A DNA stretch of 64,000 bases from G963665405 sp963665405 (GCA_963665405.2 OY762261.2:248001-312000); one strand, 5' to 3'. Shown: positions 9,854 to 18,656, numbered from the stretch's first letter. Translations and numbers: made by a program. The notes: a model not told the origin generated them from the letters alone.

Positions 9854-10825
9854 CTACGAGAGCAGCCCCCTGATCTGGTCAGCAACGCTCCCGAAGTCTG
9901 TGCCCGTTTCGAGGCTGTGCGTTCCCGTAGACCTGACGAGCTCGGCGAGAACGTTCAGGTGCCTTTGAGAAGTGTCGGGTTCGGTTAGAAGGACATTCGG
10001 ACCAAGCAGCTCGAGCGCTCGATCCTTGGCAAGTCGCCGGATCTCGCTCACTCCGCTGGTTGAAACCTTTGGGAAAATGAGTAGTCTGGGCGTGCAGGTG
10101 GGCGTGAACCCGATGGGAAAGACCTCCTCGGCGCGGACCTGCCGCTTGGGACGATCCGAACCTTGTGACCTCGGTGGCAAGTCTCGCAGCTCGGGGAACA
10201 TCGCGGCCGTCTCGTCCGTGAAATCGATGACGTCGGGGAAGGCCAGCATTTGCAGGCCCTCGGGGCCCGGGTTGAGGAACACCATGTCGTCTCCGAGAAA
10301 GTCGAAACCCTCCCGCACTAGGCCCAGTGCCAGCGTCGACTTCCCCGACCCCGCGCCGCCCGGTAGCAGTACCCCGTTGCCTTCGTGGCAAAGCGAGGCC
10401 GCGTGCAGGTTGTACAGACCCTTGCGCTTCAGGATCTCGAGGAAGGGGAGCACGAACATGGGATGCGATACCAGCCAGGCGTCATCGGCTTCTGACTCCA
10501 GGATGGACACGCGCGCGCCGCCCGTCTCCGGATCGCACAGGACCCGCCCCCAGTCACCATAGTTGACGTAGATCTGCCGTCCGACGTACAGGGCCTCGCC
10601 GACGATTGGGTAGTACAGGTGGCGGGCATTTCCCTTCGGCTTCGCGACGACGTGGCTCCCCAAATCGGGCACCGTCGTGAAGTCGAAGCTCATGTCGGGA
10701 GTGTCCGTCTCCCTTCCGGGGAAGTGGCGGAGACTCTCGCGGAGCCCTTCTAGCACGCCTGGATGGTCTGCGACTACAGTGACCGAGATGCCGTGGAAGT
10801 CGTAGTGGTCTCTGTAGGTGGTCAC
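9854..10825 (-). CDS. HPr kinase-like protein of the leader-peptide cassette
   Basis: The 323-residue protein has the HPr-kinase-type core: LHAAS at 140-144, Walker A GGAGSGKST at 156-164 and a FLGDD motif near 177-181. It lacks the N-terminal half of true HprK and has its own N-terminal region (DFHGISVTVVADHP). Proteins of this type occur in some lasso-peptide clusters, where they phosphorylate a serine near the precursor C-terminus. Start GTG 10825 overlaps the PqqD stop by four bases (GTGA). A remnant of a second copy lies at 17821-18016. Inferred role: phosphorylation of the small peptide or another partner, guided by PqqD. Confidence 0.8.
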   Translation of the reverse strand: MTTYRDHYDFHGISVTVVADHPGVLEGLRESLRHFPGRETDTPDMSFDFTTVPDLGSHVVAKPKGNARHLYYPIVGEALYVGRQIYVNYGDWGRVLCDPETGGARVSILESEADDAWLVSHPMFVLPFLEILKRKGLYNLHAASLCHEGNGVLLPGGAGSGKSTLALGLVREGFDFLGDDMVFLNPGPEGLQMLAFPDVIDFTDETAAMFPELRDLPPRSQGSDRPKRQVRAEEVFPIGFTPTCTPRLLIFPKVSTSGVSEIRRLAKDRALELLGPNVLLTEPDTSQRHLNVLAELVRSTGTHSLETGTDFGSVADQIRGLLS

Positions 10826-11118
10826 TCCGCGCTCGGCTGCGCCCTCACGAGCAGGTGCTCGCCGAACAGATCCTCGAGGAGTTCCAACACGTCCTGTCTT
10901 ATCGTCTCTTCTGGCCCTTCGTACTCCTCGCAGATCGTTTCGACGATCTGGGTGGTCGTACGGGACCCGTCAGACAGCTCCCAGATCCTGGCACCGACGG
11001 TGTTCAGGCTGTAGTAGCCGCCTCCCTCCACATCGACAAGCACCAGGTCGTCCGACACACCCTGGAAAACGACGCCGTCTTTTCTGGCCAGGACCACCTC
11101 GCTGTCGAACATCACCAA
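10822..11118 (-). CDS. PqqD-like RiPP recognition protein, copy 1
   Basis: The 98-residue protein has the PqqD fold signature: an N-terminal strand region, DLVLVDVEGGGYYSLNTVGA followed by RIWEL, then a helical C-terminal half with DVLELLEDLFGEHLL. PqqD domains bind the leader of a ribosomal peptide and present it to modifying enzymes. It is translationally coupled to the kinase. The matching leader peptide is upstream at 12556-12636, now separated from it by an IS3 element. Two further copies lie at 18230 and 20074 and share the GLNEVG/SLNTVG core. The family call is firm; the peptide partner is inferred. Confidence 0.85.
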   Translation of the reverse strand: MVMFDSEVVLARKDGVVFQGVSDDLVLVDVEGGGYYSLNTVGARIWELSDGSRTTTQIVETICEEYEGPEETIRQDVLELLEDLFGEHLLVRAQPSAE

Positions 11119-11279
11119 CTCAACTCGCTACCGGATAGCTGCCGGCCCGCGCTAACTTTTCGCACGATCAGTGTAGGAGCAGCCCGGACAGAAGTGGCTC
11201 CGGAAATCTGAACAGGGGGATAAGTGGAATCGCTGCCTGATTGAGGGCATGATAGTGCTCTCGGAGACAGGAGCGAGAG

Positions 11280-11585
11280 ATGAGCAGACGACCCCGCCGT
11301 AACCACTCGGCAGAGTTCAAGGCGAAGGTGGCTCTTGCCGCAGTGCGCGGCGACCGGACACTTTCGGAGCTGGCAAGCCAGTTCGATGTGCACCCGAACC
11401 AGATCACGCAGTGGAAGACCCAGTTGCTGGATCGGGCGGCGCAGTTATTTGGCGCCGGGACAGGGCAGGCTGAAAAGCCGGTAGATATGAAGGTCCTTCA
11501 CGCCAAGATCGGTGAGCTTGCGTTGGAGAACGATTTTTTAGAGGCCGCGCTCACGAAGGCGGGATTGCCGGGCGCAAGGCGATGA
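11280..11585 (+). CDS. IS3 OrfA (helix-turn-helix subunit)
   Basis: This 101-residue protein is the DNA-binding part of the IS3 transposase. HSAEFKAKVALAAVRGDRTL is followed by the helix-turn-helix SELASQFDVHPNQITQWK and then a leucine-rich stretch (KIGELALENDFLEAAL) that normally dimerises. In IS3 elements OrfA and OrfB are fused by -1 frameshifting; here the stop of OrfA overlaps the OrfB start by four bases (ATGA). It appears intact. Confidence 0.93.
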   Translation: MSRRPRRNHSAEFKAKVALAAVRGDRTLSELASQFDVHPNQITQWKTQLLDRAAQLFGAGTGQAEKPVDMKVLHAKIGELALENDFLEAALTKAGLPGARR

Positions 11586-12409
11586 TCGACCGCGATCACA
11601 AGCTGCCTCTCGCCCGCCAGGCAAAGGCAGTGGGCATCAGCCGCGGGAGCATCTACTACCGGCCACGGCCGGTGGGCGAAGCCGGTCTCGGACTGATGCG
11701 CCGCATCGATGAGCTGCACCTTGAGTATCCGTTTGCAGGCAGTAGGATGATGCGAGGCCTGCTCCGCCAGGAGGGACTCTCCTGCGGGCGTAGACACATC
11801 GCCACACTGATGCGGCGGATGGGCATCGAGGCGCTGTACCGCAAGCCCAACACCAGCCGGCGACGCCCCGGCCATACGGTGTATCCGTACCTGCTGCGCG
11901 GGCTTGAGGTGAGCAGGCCCAACCAGGTGTGGGCAATGGATATCACGTACATTCCGATGGCCAGGGGGTTCGTGTACCTAGCCGCAGTGATGGACTGGCA
12001 TAGCCGCAAGGTGCTGGCCTGGCGGGTATCGGTCACAATGGACACAGACTTCTGCGTGGAGGCGCTCGAAGAATCCCTGGGACGCCACGGCGCGCCGGAG
12101 ATATTCAACACAGATCAGGGAAGCCAGTTCACAAGTGACGCCTTCACCGGCCTGCTGAAAGCCAATGGGATCCAGATCAGCATGGACGGGAAGGGAAGCT
12201 GGAAGGATAACGTGTTCGTCGAACGGCTGTGGAAGAGCGTCAAGTACGAGGAGGTGTACCTGAGAGCCTACGAATCGGTCCCGGAAGCCAGAACTGGACT
12301 CGGGCGGTACTTCGAGTTTTACAATGCCGGACGGCCCCATTCGAGCCTTGGGGGAATGACGCCGGACCAGTTCTTTGACAGAGCGCCTGCCGAGTCCGCG
12401 GCGGCCTAA
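11582..12409 (+). CDS. IS3 OrfB (DDE integrase domain)
   Basis: The 275-residue catalytic subunit contains an HTH_21-type segment (LHLEYPFAGSRMMRGLL) and an rve core. The three acidic residues lie in WAMDITYI, FNTDQGSQFTS and ERLWKSVKYEEV. The C-terminal FYNAGRPHSSLGGMTP is the usual IS3 ending. No frameshift or stop is seen, so this element may still be active. Confidence 0.94.
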   Translation: MIDRDHKLPLARQAKAVGISRGSIYYRPRPVGEAGLGLMRRIDELHLEYPFAGSRMMRGLLRQEGLSCGRRHIATLMRRMGIEALYRKPNTSRRRPGHTVYPYLLRGLEVSRPNQVWAMDITYIPMARGFVYLAAVMDWHSRKVLAWRVSVTMDTDFCVEALEESLGRHGAPEIFNTDQGSQFTSDAFTGLLKANGIQISMDGKGSWKDNVFVERLWKSVKYEEVYLRAYESVPEARTGLGRYFEFYNAGRPHSSLGGMTPDQFFDRAPAESAAA

Positions 12410-12492
12410 CGCACGGCAGCGCGATTCCACTTATCAAACCGGGCAGCGCTGTTCAGACAAACGAGACCACCTCTGACACCCTGACAAGCACA

Positions 12493-12529
12493 ATGCGGCC
12501 CCCCAGGGTGGCACCTTGGGAGGCCGCAC
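12493..12529 (-). terminator. Hairpin downstream of leader peptide 1
   Basis: On the minus strand GTGCGGCCTCCC pairs with GGGGGGCCGCAT around a short loop, about 27 bases after the leader-peptide stop. There is no long T-run, so it may be a weak or factor-dependent terminator, or an RNA-stabilising hairpin. A related hairpin follows the fourth peptide locus on the plus strand near 28566-28597, so it belongs to the unit. Confidence 0.5.
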
Positions 12530-12555
12530 TGTTACTGAGACTCAGTTGTAGAGGC

Positions 12556-12636
12556 TTACCAGCTGAACTTGGTCAGCTTGCTCACCGAACCGTGCCGCAC
12601 GAGGATCGGCTTCTCGTATCTCTGCTTTCGTGTCAT
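12556..12636 (-). CDS. 26-residue peptide with lasso-type leader motif, copy 1
   Basis: A tiny gene with a strong GGAGG site four to five bases before ATG. The peptide has Y7, P10, L12, G16, L21 and T22 in the spacing YxxPxLxxxGxxxxLT, the motif that lasso-peptide leaders present to PqqD-like proteins. It ends FSW only four residues after the threonine, so there is no room for a 7-9-residue lasso ring. Its exported-protein neighbour ends 54 bases upstream, and the PqqD and kinase genes lie downstream beyond the IS3 element. S25 is also present in copies 2 and 3 and is a candidate phosphorylation site. Confidence 0.75.
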   Translation of the reverse strand: MTRKQRYEKPILVRHGSVSKLTKFSW

Positions 12637-12690
12637 CCCTACCTCCAGATCTGGACTCCTGTCATGGAGCATTGAGTTCTTCATAGCTAC

Positions 12691-14949
12691 CTATCTGTGC
12701 CAGGGTAGACGTGGCACTGCGCTACTACCCTTCGAAGGTGAGCTGGGTACTACGTCGCTCACCAGGACTACGCCCTCGACTCCCCATCCCCAGAGAATGA
12801 GGGTGTTGTCCATGCCTTCGTTCAGGGCGGAGCCAATGTCGATGGTGGTGGAGTCGGCTGGTATCTGGAACCAGACACCGTTGACGTTGGCCACCAGGGC
12901 CCGGGCCGAGCTGCCGCCCCCGTTGTAGAAGGTGACGAACTGGTCGGCATCAGGGAACCCGAATACCGATTCGATGGCGGTGCCGCCGTCAAAGTCCGTC
13001 GCCGAAAGACTTATGATCTCTGGGTCGCAGGTAGACACGTTGCCGGCGGCGTCCGTCGCTTTGAGTTCAACCCGTGCTCGCTTGCTCGTGTTTATCTTAG
13101 TTGCCACTGCCGTTATCGTCGAGGTGATGCCCGGAGCGAACGCCGGTATGTTTACCGTCGCGTTGTTCGCCACAAGTACTTCGATGGTCTGGACGCCGCT
13201 TCCGGAATCCTCTATCTCGACTTCTAGCTGGCCGCTAGCGTTTATTCCGATCACCTCGCAACGTGGAGGATCCACGTCACCTCGGGCGGCGTTGATGGTC
13301 AAGTCGAACAGGATCGGGCTGTCGTTGAAGCCGTCCCCGTCGGCATCAGTGCTGCTCCTCACGAAGCTGACCACGACCTTCAGGTACTGACCGTTGCCAA
13401 CGGTCAGGTCTACCGAGTCGGTTACCGCCTGGAGCGCGCCGTAGGTGACTCCATCCGCGCTGCTGGCGGCCTGGACCGTTATCGAGCTGTCTCCTGGCTC
13501 GGACGAGCTCCAGCTGACCGTACCCCACTCCGTGCCCGCGGCGCCGCTGTTGTACGATATGGTCCACGTTCCGTTGGTCGGGGCACCAAACAGGGTGCTT
13601 CCTGTCATATCGCTGTAGTTGTACAGGTTGCCCCCGAGATTACCGCTGGTGAAGTTCACAAGTCCGATGGGGACTCCGCCTCCTCCGATCGGCCCGGCCG
13701 TCGGGTCGATACGCGACACCGTCATGCTGTAGTAGTTGGTTGCCCAGACCAGCCCCGCTGCGTCGACGGCCACCCCGGTCGGCCCGGAGCCGACTGCAAC
13801 GTTGCCAACGAAAGTGCCGTTGCCGAGAAGGTGACCTACCGTGTTTCCGCCTCCGAGGATGGAATGAGCAACCCACACGTCGCCGTTCCCGTCTATTACG
13901 CAGCCTTGCGCGTAGTAGAACCCATGATTGTAAGTCGCGATATGTGTCCCATCGGCAGCATATCTGTCGATTAAGTTGTTTGAAAGGCGGGTATTCCAGA
14001 CTTCGCCATTGTTGGGGTTGGTACACAACCCGTAGCTAAGGATGGGAGGCCCGATCGACTGTCCGACGGGGTCGCCGTTGAACCCTGTTAGTGGGTTGGC
14101 AGTGTCCCAGCGCAGCAGGCTCCTCGCAGACCAGATGACACCGTTAGGGGCTATCAGACCCCCATAACCTCCGTAACCCACCGAAGGCTCCTGCCGGATT
14201 ATCTGGCCAGTTGTGCCGTCGAGTAGGTCAAAGTGTCTTCCACCCGTTCCGCCCGCCCAAACGTCGTTGTTACCGTCGACGGATACGTGCCGCGCTCCGG
14301 TGGAGTTGATGAGGGTGTAGTTGATTATGCACTCGTCGGCAGCGGTCGAAACTCCCCCGAAGGTGTTTACACCACCGACGTTAGGCCACGCCCTCACGTC
14401 CGCAAGACCCGTCGAAGTGTCGATCATCCCGTTTCCATTGCGGTCTACGCACTGTCCGTTCTCTTCAAGGCCGATGCGGGCGACCGTACCCATGGATCGG
14501 TTGACAGGGGGCACGCCAGGAGCAATACCGTTCGCCGAAACGAAGATGCTAGCGTTCCGGTTCGTTACCCAGACGTTGCCGTTCTGGTCGACGGTAGTCC
14601 GGGAAGGGTTATGAGCGCCGGCGTTGTCGGGATTGGTGGAATACTCTCCGAGCACGACTCCGGTAAGGGTGTTGATCTTGACGACAGTACCCTTGGTGGA
14701 TACCGCGACCCAGATGAAATTGAATGCCGAAGTGGTGTTGCTGAGCTGAAGCTGGTCGCTCGGGACGTGCACCACGTTGATGAGAGTGCCCTCGTCGAAG
14801 TCGGCGTCCAGCGTGTAGGTCGCTGGGACCCCAGTGAGATGGCCAGCGTCGGCCTGGCCCACCACGAGAGCGATGAGGGCCATCACCGCTAGGGCGACCG
14901 CCACCACTCTGAATCCTACCAGGGTCGGGAACGCTGTTGTTGTACCCAC
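12691..14949 (-). CDS. Exported Vgb-like beta-propeller protein with shared C-terminal domain
   Basis: GTG at 14949 is chosen because GAGGAGG precedes it at the right distance. Residues 1-37 form a signal peptide (VVAVALAVMALIALVVG then QADA). Residues about 40-470 hold NHL/virginiamycin-lyase-like propeller blades (HNPSRTTVDQNGNVWVTN, GPTGVAVDAAGLVWATN), and a discoidin-like segment follows. The last ~180 residues begin DPPRCEVIGIN and include NIPAF, KRARVELKATDAAGN, STCDP, ANVNGVWFQ and TIDIGSALNEGMDNTL. They are shared with the proteins ending at 18885, 20771 and 22531. About 752 residues, no break. The leader peptide gene follows 54 bases downstream. The lytic activity of true Vgb is not implied. 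Confidence 0.82.
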   Translation of the reverse strand: MGTTTAFPTLVGFRVVAVALAVMALIALVVGQADAGHLTGVPATYTLDADFDEGTLINVVHVPSDQLQLSNTTSAFNFIWVAVSTKGTVVKINTLTGVVLGEYSTNPDNAGAHNPSRTTVDQNGNVWVTNRNASIFVSANGIAPGVPPVNRSMGTVARIGLEENGQCVDRNGNGMIDTSTGLADVRAWPNVGGVNTFGGVSTAADECIINYTLINSTGARHVSVDGNNDVWAGGTGGRHFDLLDGTTGQIIRQEPSVGYGGYGGLIAPNGVIWSARSLLRWDTANPLTGFNGDPVGQSIGPPILSYGLCTNPNNGEVWNTRLSNNLIDRYAADGTHIATYNHGFYYAQGCVIDGNGDVWVAHSILGGGNTVGHLLGNGTFVGNVAVGSGPTGVAVDAAGLVWATNYYSMTVSRIDPTAGPIGGGGVPIGLVNFTSGNLGGNLYNYSDMTGSTLFGAPTNGTWTISYNSGAAGTEWGTVSWSSSEPGDSSITVQAASSADGVTYGALQAVTDSVDLTVGNGQYLKVVVSFVRSSTDADGDGFNDSPILFDLTINAARGDVDPPRCEVIGINASGQLEVEIEDSGSGVQTIEVLVANNATVNIPAFAPGITSTITAVATKINTSKRARVELKATDAAGNVSTCDPEIISLSATDFDGGTAIESVFGFPDADQFVTFYNGGGSSARALVANVNGVWFQIPADSTTIDIGSALNEGMDNTLILWGWGVEGVVLVSDVVPSSPSKGSSAVPRLPWHR

Positions 14950-15199
14950 TCCGCTTCCTCCTCGAATGTTATGGATCACACATCTCGCTGAGTTGACACG
15001 TAACACAGCGGACGACACCTCACAACGAAAACGCGGTTAGAACTTGGTCAGTAGTCCGTGAGCAGGGGGTAGGGCGACGGAGTTAATTAACTGCTAAGCG
15101 GCTTTCGACAAGTGGTCGTACTCAAAGAGCCGGCGGAAACTAGGCCCGCGTTTGAAGCGCGCGAGCTGCGTACTTCGACGACCGAACGTCGGACTCGCT

Positions 15200-17788
15200 T
15201 CAACGCGGGTAAGCCCATCTGTCTTCGACTGGATCGTAGACCTCCGAGGTTGCGGCCGACCCATGTGGGGTCAGTCCGCCGACAACCAGAACATTCCCGT
15301 TGGCAAGTAACGTGGCGGTGTGGAACGCTCGCCCGTGTACCAGCTCGGCGGCCGGCCTCCAGGTTCCCGTCGATGGGTCGAACAGCTCGGTCGACGAGAT
15401 GGGTTGTCCTTCAACCCCAAGTCCTCCCGTCACGAGGATCGTGTCGTCGTCCAGGACGGTCGCAGTGTGCGAGGATCGTGCCTGATTCATAGACCCCGCG
15501 GGTGACCAGGTGTCCTTCGACGGATCATACAACTCGGCAGACGCGAGGTATCCCTCCTGCCCTAACCCACCTGCAACTAGGACCCGGCCGTCCTCCAACA
15601 ATGTCGCTGAGTGGGAGGATCGGCCCTCAGCCATCTCGCCAACCACCGACCAGTCGACTGCCAACGGGTCGAAGACCTCGGCAGATCGTCGTAGGCCGAG
15701 GGCTGCCTGACCGCCGACCACCAATACCCGCCCGTCCCGGAGTACAGTAGCTGTGTGGAAAATGCGGTCATCTGAAAGGGCTCCAACCGTCGCCCAGCTG
15801 TCAGCTAGGACGTCGTAGAGTTCTGTGCTAGGGGGCCCCACATCCCCTACGACCAGGACCTGTCCGTTCGGTAACACGGTAGCCGTGTGGAACAGGCGAG
15901 CTGATTCCATGCTGGCGGCCGGGGACCACGACCCTTCGCGGGGATCGAAAAGCTCAGCAGTCGCGGCTGGCAGATCCCCGGCCATGCCACCTACGATCAG
16001 CACCCGCCCGTCACGGAGCAGGGCGACGGCGTGAGACCATCTTGTCTCGAAAGGGCCGTCCAGTACAGACCACACGTTCGACTCCGGGTCGAATAGCTCC
16101 GCCCAACCCTCACGCTCGAATATGCCTTCTCCGCCGAGAACCAGAACTCGACCGTCAGGGAGAAGAGTGGCGGTGTGCCCGTAACGACCTTGAGTCATGC
16201 TTCCTGGTGGTACGGGAGTCGGGCTGGGAGTCGGCGTCGACGTGGCCGTCGGAGATGGCGTCGGGGTTGGGAGGGCCTCCGGGGCACTCCGATCTCGGAA
16301 GGTATCGAACGAGTAGACGATCTGCTCGCGCATCGCCTCGTAACGGGCCGACGGGGCCATGTACGTGGCGGTGAAGACAATTCCGTTCTCGCCGAGGTAC
16401 ACGAAGAGGAAAGCCTGGTTTGTCCCCCCTAGAACCGAGTACTCCACCAGCTCGGCGTTCATGCCTTGGTCAGTGACGATCCCCTCCCGAGAAACCAGCT
16501 CAAAGTTGAAGCTGGACAGGGATACCTCCGAGAGTACGAGATCGACGTAATCCGTCAGAGTCGCCCCACCAAGCTCGGCGGCAGCCAGATCCTGCACAAC
16601 GATAGCCAAGCTCTCACCCTCTGGCCCTACGAAAGCGGCTACGACCCCCGGTTGCCGGGGCGCAGTATCCTCCGCCCAGTCCGCAGGATACTGAAGGGAG
16701 AAGGGATTGTCAGCGCTCTCGTAGACGACCATGGGGCCGTGCGGAGCCTGGATCATGGCGGGCGTCGGGGAAGGACCGGGCGGGATGGGCGTTGGAGACG
16801 GAGTTGGACTTGGCATTTGATCCGAAACGGTGAGGATATAGGTCCCCTCTGGGTTGAACGCGCCATCCCCACCTTCCACGATCAGGTAGTATGTGCCGGA
16901 CTCTGAAGGGGTCCACTCGAGACTCGACTCTCCGAACTCCTCGCTGCGATCCAGCTCGGTCTCGCCATCCTTGTCGAGGAGGACCAGCCGGGAGTCGCCG
17001 AGGGTTCCGAGTTGGACCACTGCCCTATACAGGGTGCCAGCGGTTACCTCAAAGCCCAACACGTCGACGTCGGCGCTGTGCTCGATCATCCCGCTGTAGG
17101 AGAGTCCCACCACCGCGGTCGAAGCTGAGCAGACGGCGTCGCCGTGGTCGTCGTCGGGTTCCTCCTGAGTGGTCGTGAGTATAAGCGTGTATGCTCCCGT
17201 GGCGGTATCAACGTCGCTGGCCCCCTGTACCGACACATAGTGGGGCGCGGTTTCGGCGAATCGCCACCTCAAAGTGGCTCTATCGGACCCACTTAGTTGA
17301 TCTATCTCAGACAAGACGCACTCGGCGTCCGGCCCGTATATGGTCAAGACCCCGTCGGAAAGCGTAACGGCGTCGACCACGATCTCGAAGGTCACTCCGT
17401 AGACCCCCTGGAAGACGAACAGATCGACGTCCCCAGGGTGGTCGATGGACCCGGCGACGGCTCTGAACAGGCTCAGGGAGGTCGCCGAAGAGGCCACGTC
17501 GGAGTGGTCGTCCTCGGCGGCCGAGGGGGTCGGCGTCGGCGCTTGAGGGGGCTTGGCCTCCGGAGTCGGTGTCTTCGTCGCAGCAGGAGATGGAGGCGGA
17601 ACGAACTGAGGTGGCTCACTCCGGGTGCAGCCCAGGGAACCAAGGAACAGGATCGCAGCGAGGAGAAGGGTGACACTCTGCCCCCACCCGCAGATGGCTC
17701 GGCGGCCAGCCGTGTCAAACCTGGGCGACGCCAAGATGGTTTCCGCTTCGGGAGTGCCGACGGGCCTTGACCCCAACACGACTGACAT
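15200..17788 (-). CDS. Kelch-repeat lipoprotein with PPC domains
   Basis: ATG 17788 is preferred because the hydrophobic run SVTLLLAAILFLGS and lipobox LGSLGC follow. A longer upstream frame to 18136 runs into an unrelated kinase remnant. After the lipid-anchored cysteine come proline/threonine-rich linkers, two pre-peptidase C-terminal (PPC) type domains (SIDHPGDVDLFVF; MIEHSADVDVLGF), a PsbP-like region (NPFSLQYPADWAEDTAP) and seven Kelch units of the form RxxHTATLLxDGRVLVxGG. It is therefore a surface-exposed propeller. It lacks the PPRCEVIG domain of its neighbours. A similar Kelch lipoprotein is at 44832-45983. Confidence 0.85.
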   Translation of the reverse strand: MSVVLGSRPVGTPEAETILASPRFDTAGRRAICGWGQSVTLLLAAILFLGSLGCTRSEPPQFVPPPSPAATKTPTPEAKPPQAPTPTPSAAEDDHSDVASSATSLSLFRAVAGSIDHPGDVDLFVFQGVYGVTFEIVVDAVTLSDGVLTIYGPDAECVLSEIDQLSGSDRATLRWRFAETAPHYVSVQGASDVDTATGAYTLILTTTQEEPDDDHGDAVCSASTAVVGLSYSGMIEHSADVDVLGFEVTAGTLYRAVVQLGTLGDSRLVLLDKDGETELDRSEEFGESSLEWTPSESGTYYLIVEGGDGAFNPEGTYILTVSDQMPSPTPSPTPIPPGPSPTPAMIQAPHGPMVVYESADNPFSLQYPADWAEDTAPRQPGVVAAFVGPEGESLAIVVQDLAAAELGGATLTDYVDLVLSEVSLSSFNFELVSREGIVTDQGMNAELVEYSVLGGTNQAFLFVYLGENGIVFTATYMAPSARYEAMREQIVYSFDTFRDRSAPEALPTPTPSPTATSTPTPSPTPVPPGSMTQGRYGHTATLLPDGRVLVLGGEGIFEREGWAELFDPESNVWSVLDGPFETRWSHAVALLRDGRVLIVGGMAGDLPAATAELFDPREGSWSPAASMESARLFHTATVLPNGQVLVVGDVGPPSTELYDVLADSWATVGALSDDRIFHTATVLRDGRVLVVGGQAALGLRRSAEVFDPLAVDWSVVGEMAEGRSSHSATLLEDGRVLVAGGLGQEGYLASAELYDPSKDTWSPAGSMNQARSSHTATVLDDDTILVTGGLGVEGQPISSTELFDPSTGTWRPAAELVHGRAFHTATLLANGNVLVVGGLTPHGSAATSEVYDPVEDRWAYPR

Positions 17789-17820
17789 CCGCTTCTTGTA
17801 CCCCGTTGTAGGGAGAGCAT

Positions 17821-18016
17821 CTACTCCAGCAGAGATTCCACGAGCTCCTTCAACCCGGTGAGGACCCGGCCTTTCTCGAGGCGGAACGTTCTCGCGGACA
17901 TCACCAGATCGCTCAGAATATCGAGGTGCACCTGCGACGCCTTCGTATCTGTCGATGATGGCGGGGTGGTCTACCGCGACCTCCAAGCTGATGCCGTGAA
18001 AAAAGTATGCTCCGTG
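17821..18016 (-). pseudogene. Internally deleted HPr kinase-like remnant
   Basis: Two pieces of a homologue of the 9854-10825 kinase lie end to end. The first (to about 17930) reads FFHGISLEVAVDHPAI, matching DFHGISVTVVADHPGV near the kinase N-terminus. The second, in another frame, reads HLDILSDLVMSARTF and ends KELVESLLE with a stop at 17821, matching HLNVLAELVRSTGT and the kinase C-terminus. Roughly 250 residues, including the Walker motif, are gone at the junction near 17925-17935. It follows PqqD copy 2 as the intact gene follows PqqD copy 1, showing that peptide-PqqD-kinase is the ancestral order. Confidence 0.75.
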
Positions 18017-18229
18017 AAGACCGGCCCTTGCCGGCCCGTGTGTCGATGGGCATTCACGGCGTCCATCACGTCCATGGCAATAACGGCTCAGTCGCCATGG
18101 AGCCCCGCGTTTGTTGGATGAAATGCATGGAGTCAATCTTCGGCGAGGTTAGGGGGGTGCTTCTAGGCGGAAGCGGGTCGGGAAGTAGCGGCCACGAAAG
18201 GCCGGCGCCGTGGCTGGGTCGCGGCGAGG

Positions 18230-18559
18230 CTACCGATCAGGAGCGGCGCTGGCGCTGGCGATGACTGACGATACTTGGTTGGCGGGAACGCGTACGAGTA
18301 ACTTCTCGGAGACCAGACCCTCGAATACCTCGTCAGCGTCGGCCCGAACGTCCTCGATCGGGGCATCGAACTCCTGGCTAATGATGGCAGCCAGGTCTTC
18401 CGAGGACCGGTGGCCGTCACACAGATCCCAGATCGTCATGCCCACTTCGTTGAGCCCGTAGAACTCGCCAGTCTCCATGTTCACCAGCACGAGCTCGCCG
18501 GACACTGTCTGGGTGATGACGTCGTTGGGTCTTCGGAAAACCTCGGTAGATTCGATCAA
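18230..18559 (-). CDS. PqqD-like RiPP recognition protein, copy 2
   Basis: The 109-residue protein starts at TTG 18559 after a GGAG site, 16 bases beyond the leader-peptide stop. The PqqD core GELVLVNMETGEFYGLNEVG is followed by MTIWDLCDGHRSSEDLAAII and a helical C-terminal half ending EGLVSEKLLVRVP. It is almost identical to copy 3 (20074-20445) because the segment is duplicated. The two differ near the middle of the C-terminal helix (RADADEVFEG against RDDVEEVLED) and at the end. Expected role: binding of the adjacent 26-residue peptide. The kinase that should follow is a remnant. Confidence 0.83.
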   Translation of the reverse strand: MIESTEVFRRPNDVITQTVSGELVLVNMETGEFYGLNEVGMTIWDLCDGHRSSEDLAAIISQEFDAPIEDVRADADEVFEGLVSEKLLVRVPANQVSSVIASASAAPDR

Positions 18560-18575
18560 CGAACACTCCGCTAGT

Positions 18576-18656
18576 CTAGAAGCTGCCCTGGGCCAGGGAG
18601 CGCAGCTTCCCGTACTTTCGGAGCCTCGGCTTCACATAGGATTTGACGACCTTCAT
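18576..18656 (-). CDS. 26-residue peptide with lasso-type leader motif, copy 2
   Basis: ATG 18656 has AGGAG eight bases upstream. The peptide is identical to copy 3 and has exactly the length of copy 1, with Y7, P10, L12, G16, L21 and S25 in the same positions (YVKPRLRKYG core). It ends AQGSF. Only 16 bases separate it from PqqD copy 2, and 15 bases from the upstream protein frame if its UGA at 18885-18887 is read through. Such spacing suggests one transcript for exported protein, peptide and PqqD. No core sequence beyond the leader-like part exists. Confidence 0.72.
   Translation of the reverse strand: MKVVKSYVKPRLRKYGKLRSLAQGSF

Larger units (their letters stand above)
11209..12455 (+). 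mobile_element. IS3-family element
   Basis: Ends TGAACAG and CTGTTCA are inverted repeats, continued inside by GATAAGTGGAATCGC on both sides with about 12 extra bases in the right copy. Two overlapping frames encode OrfA and OrfB. No clear target duplication is seen. It sits between the leader peptide gene (12556) and its pqqD-like gene (11118) and is transcribed against them, so it breaks that cassette. Confidence 0.88.

Noticed and set aside
9854..12636. Complete lasso-peptide biosynthesis cluster
   Set aside because: No asparagine-synthetase-like cyclase, no transglutaminase-like protease and no exporter in the window, and the peptides have no room for a ring-forming core.
17789..18136. 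N-terminal extension of the Kelch lipoprotein
   Set aside because: The extension crosses kinase-derived sequence in two frames and would bury the lipoprotein signal; ATG 17788 is preferred.
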